From positions 1 to 6,054 of the forward strand of contig SOIY01000278.1 in NCBI GenBank assembly GCA_004376785.1: a DNA stretch of 6,054 nt. Reading direction: 5' to 3'. The position numbers and the translations under genes are program-made. The notes under the pieces were generated by a model, which was given only the letters and a program-made list of their open reading frames with translations, did no database searches and was not told the origin of the DNA. The stretch is from Candidatus Stahliibacteriota bacterium (GTDB lineage: Bacteria; Hydrothermota; Tepidihabitantia; SM23-42). Shown piece by piece: positions 5,919-6,054 of this stretch (the stretch's first letter is position 1; every line of letters starts with the position of its first letter).

Positions 5919-5957
5919 CAAATACCTAAATACCTAAACACCTAAAAACCTAAAACC
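5919..5957 (-). repeat. TTTAGGTA octamer array, right copy (ugd leader)
   Basis: On the plus strand CCTAAA starts at 5925, 5933, 5941 and 5949, an exact 8-bp period over four units. Read on the minus strand this is a TTTAGGTA-type array ending in the same 20 bases as at 309-328, but in the opposite orientation. The array stops only six bases before the ribosome binding site of ugd and abuts the hairpin at 5958-5981. It therefore occupies the space where the ugd promoter or leader should be. Confidence 0.75.
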
Positions 5958-5981
5958 CTTACACCAAAACTTTGGTGTAAG
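5958..5981 (-). terminator. Perfect 11-bp hairpin, candidate terminator of the upstream gene
   Basis: CTTACACCAAA (5958-5968) and TTTGGTGTAAG (5971-5981) are exact reverse complements around two bases; in RNA the loop would probably be four bases. It lies twelve bases after the stop codon of the partial gene at the right edge. On the minus strand it is followed by GGTTTTAGGTTTTT rather than a clean T-run, so termination strength is uncertain. A symmetrical protein-binding site in front of ugd is the alternative. Confidence 0.45.
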
Positions 5982-5993
5982 AATAAAAGTAAA

Positions 5994-6054
5994 CTATCGC
6001 TTCTTATAAAAAATGAAAAATATCCCACCAGTAATTGATAATAAAAAAATCAGG
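5994..6054 (-). CDS. C-terminal end of an unidentified gene with a membrane-anchor-like tail (partial)
   Basis: The minus-strand frame entering from the right edge reads LIFLLSITGGIFFIFYKKR and then stops at TAG (5994-5996). This is a hydrophobic helix of about 16 residues followed by a basic Lys-Lys-Arg end, as in single-pass C-terminal membrane anchors or sorting signals, or the last helix of a polytopic membrane protein. The other two frames stop earlier and look less protein-like. A hairpin follows the stop. Too little is visible to name the protein. Confidence 0.45.
   Translation of the reverse strand, partial: LIFLLSITGGIFFIFYKKR

Overview
The window is an AT-rich segment with every recognisable gene on the minus strand. 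It comes from an uncharacterised, probably diderm (outer-membrane-bearing) bacterium. The diderm inference rests on a TonB C-terminal domain and a lipoprotein signal. The short tandem-repeat 'phrases' that fill the gaps between genes recall poorly cultured candidate phyla such as WOR-3/Stahlbacteria or Omnitrophica. That placement is an impression, not a demonstrated assignment. No RNA gene, transposase or CRISPR array is visible.

Reading in the direction of transcription (right to left): the right edge holds the last 19 codons of an incomplete gene, ending in a membrane-anchor-like tail, followed by a perfect 11-bp hairpin. Next is a compact three-gene operon: UDP-glucose 6-dehydrogenase (ugd), UDP-glucuronate decarboxylase (UDP-xylose synthase) and an MscS-family mechanosensitive channel. 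Both junctions in this operon are 4-bp ATGA stop/start overlaps. The first two enzymes form the pathway UDP-glucose to UDP-glucuronate to UDP-xylose, so the operon supplies sugars for a surface polysaccharide or glycoconjugate. The channel is presumably a co-transcribed envelope-stress partner.

After a short gap with a very strong sigma-70-type promoter (TTGACA, 16 bp, TATAAT) lies a 676-residue lipoprotein. It joins a complete family 5 ABC-transporter substrate-binding protein, through a Pro/Glu-rich linker, to a C-terminal TonB domain. This is the most unusual protein in the window. No permease or ATPase accompanies it.

The left 700 bases hold no credible gene. They are a patchwork of short tandem repeats (GTCATT, TTTAGGTA, TCTTGGT, a 16-bp GTGTCTTCAGCGAAGC unit, CCTGTTCCCT), a 90-bp element with imperfect inverted ends and several hairpins. 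The TTTAGGTA octamer array recurs in inverted orientation just before ugd, so two similar arrays bracket the four complete genes. At the far left edge a second near-consensus promoter (TTGACA, 16 bp, TATTAT) points off the window toward another minus-strand gene.
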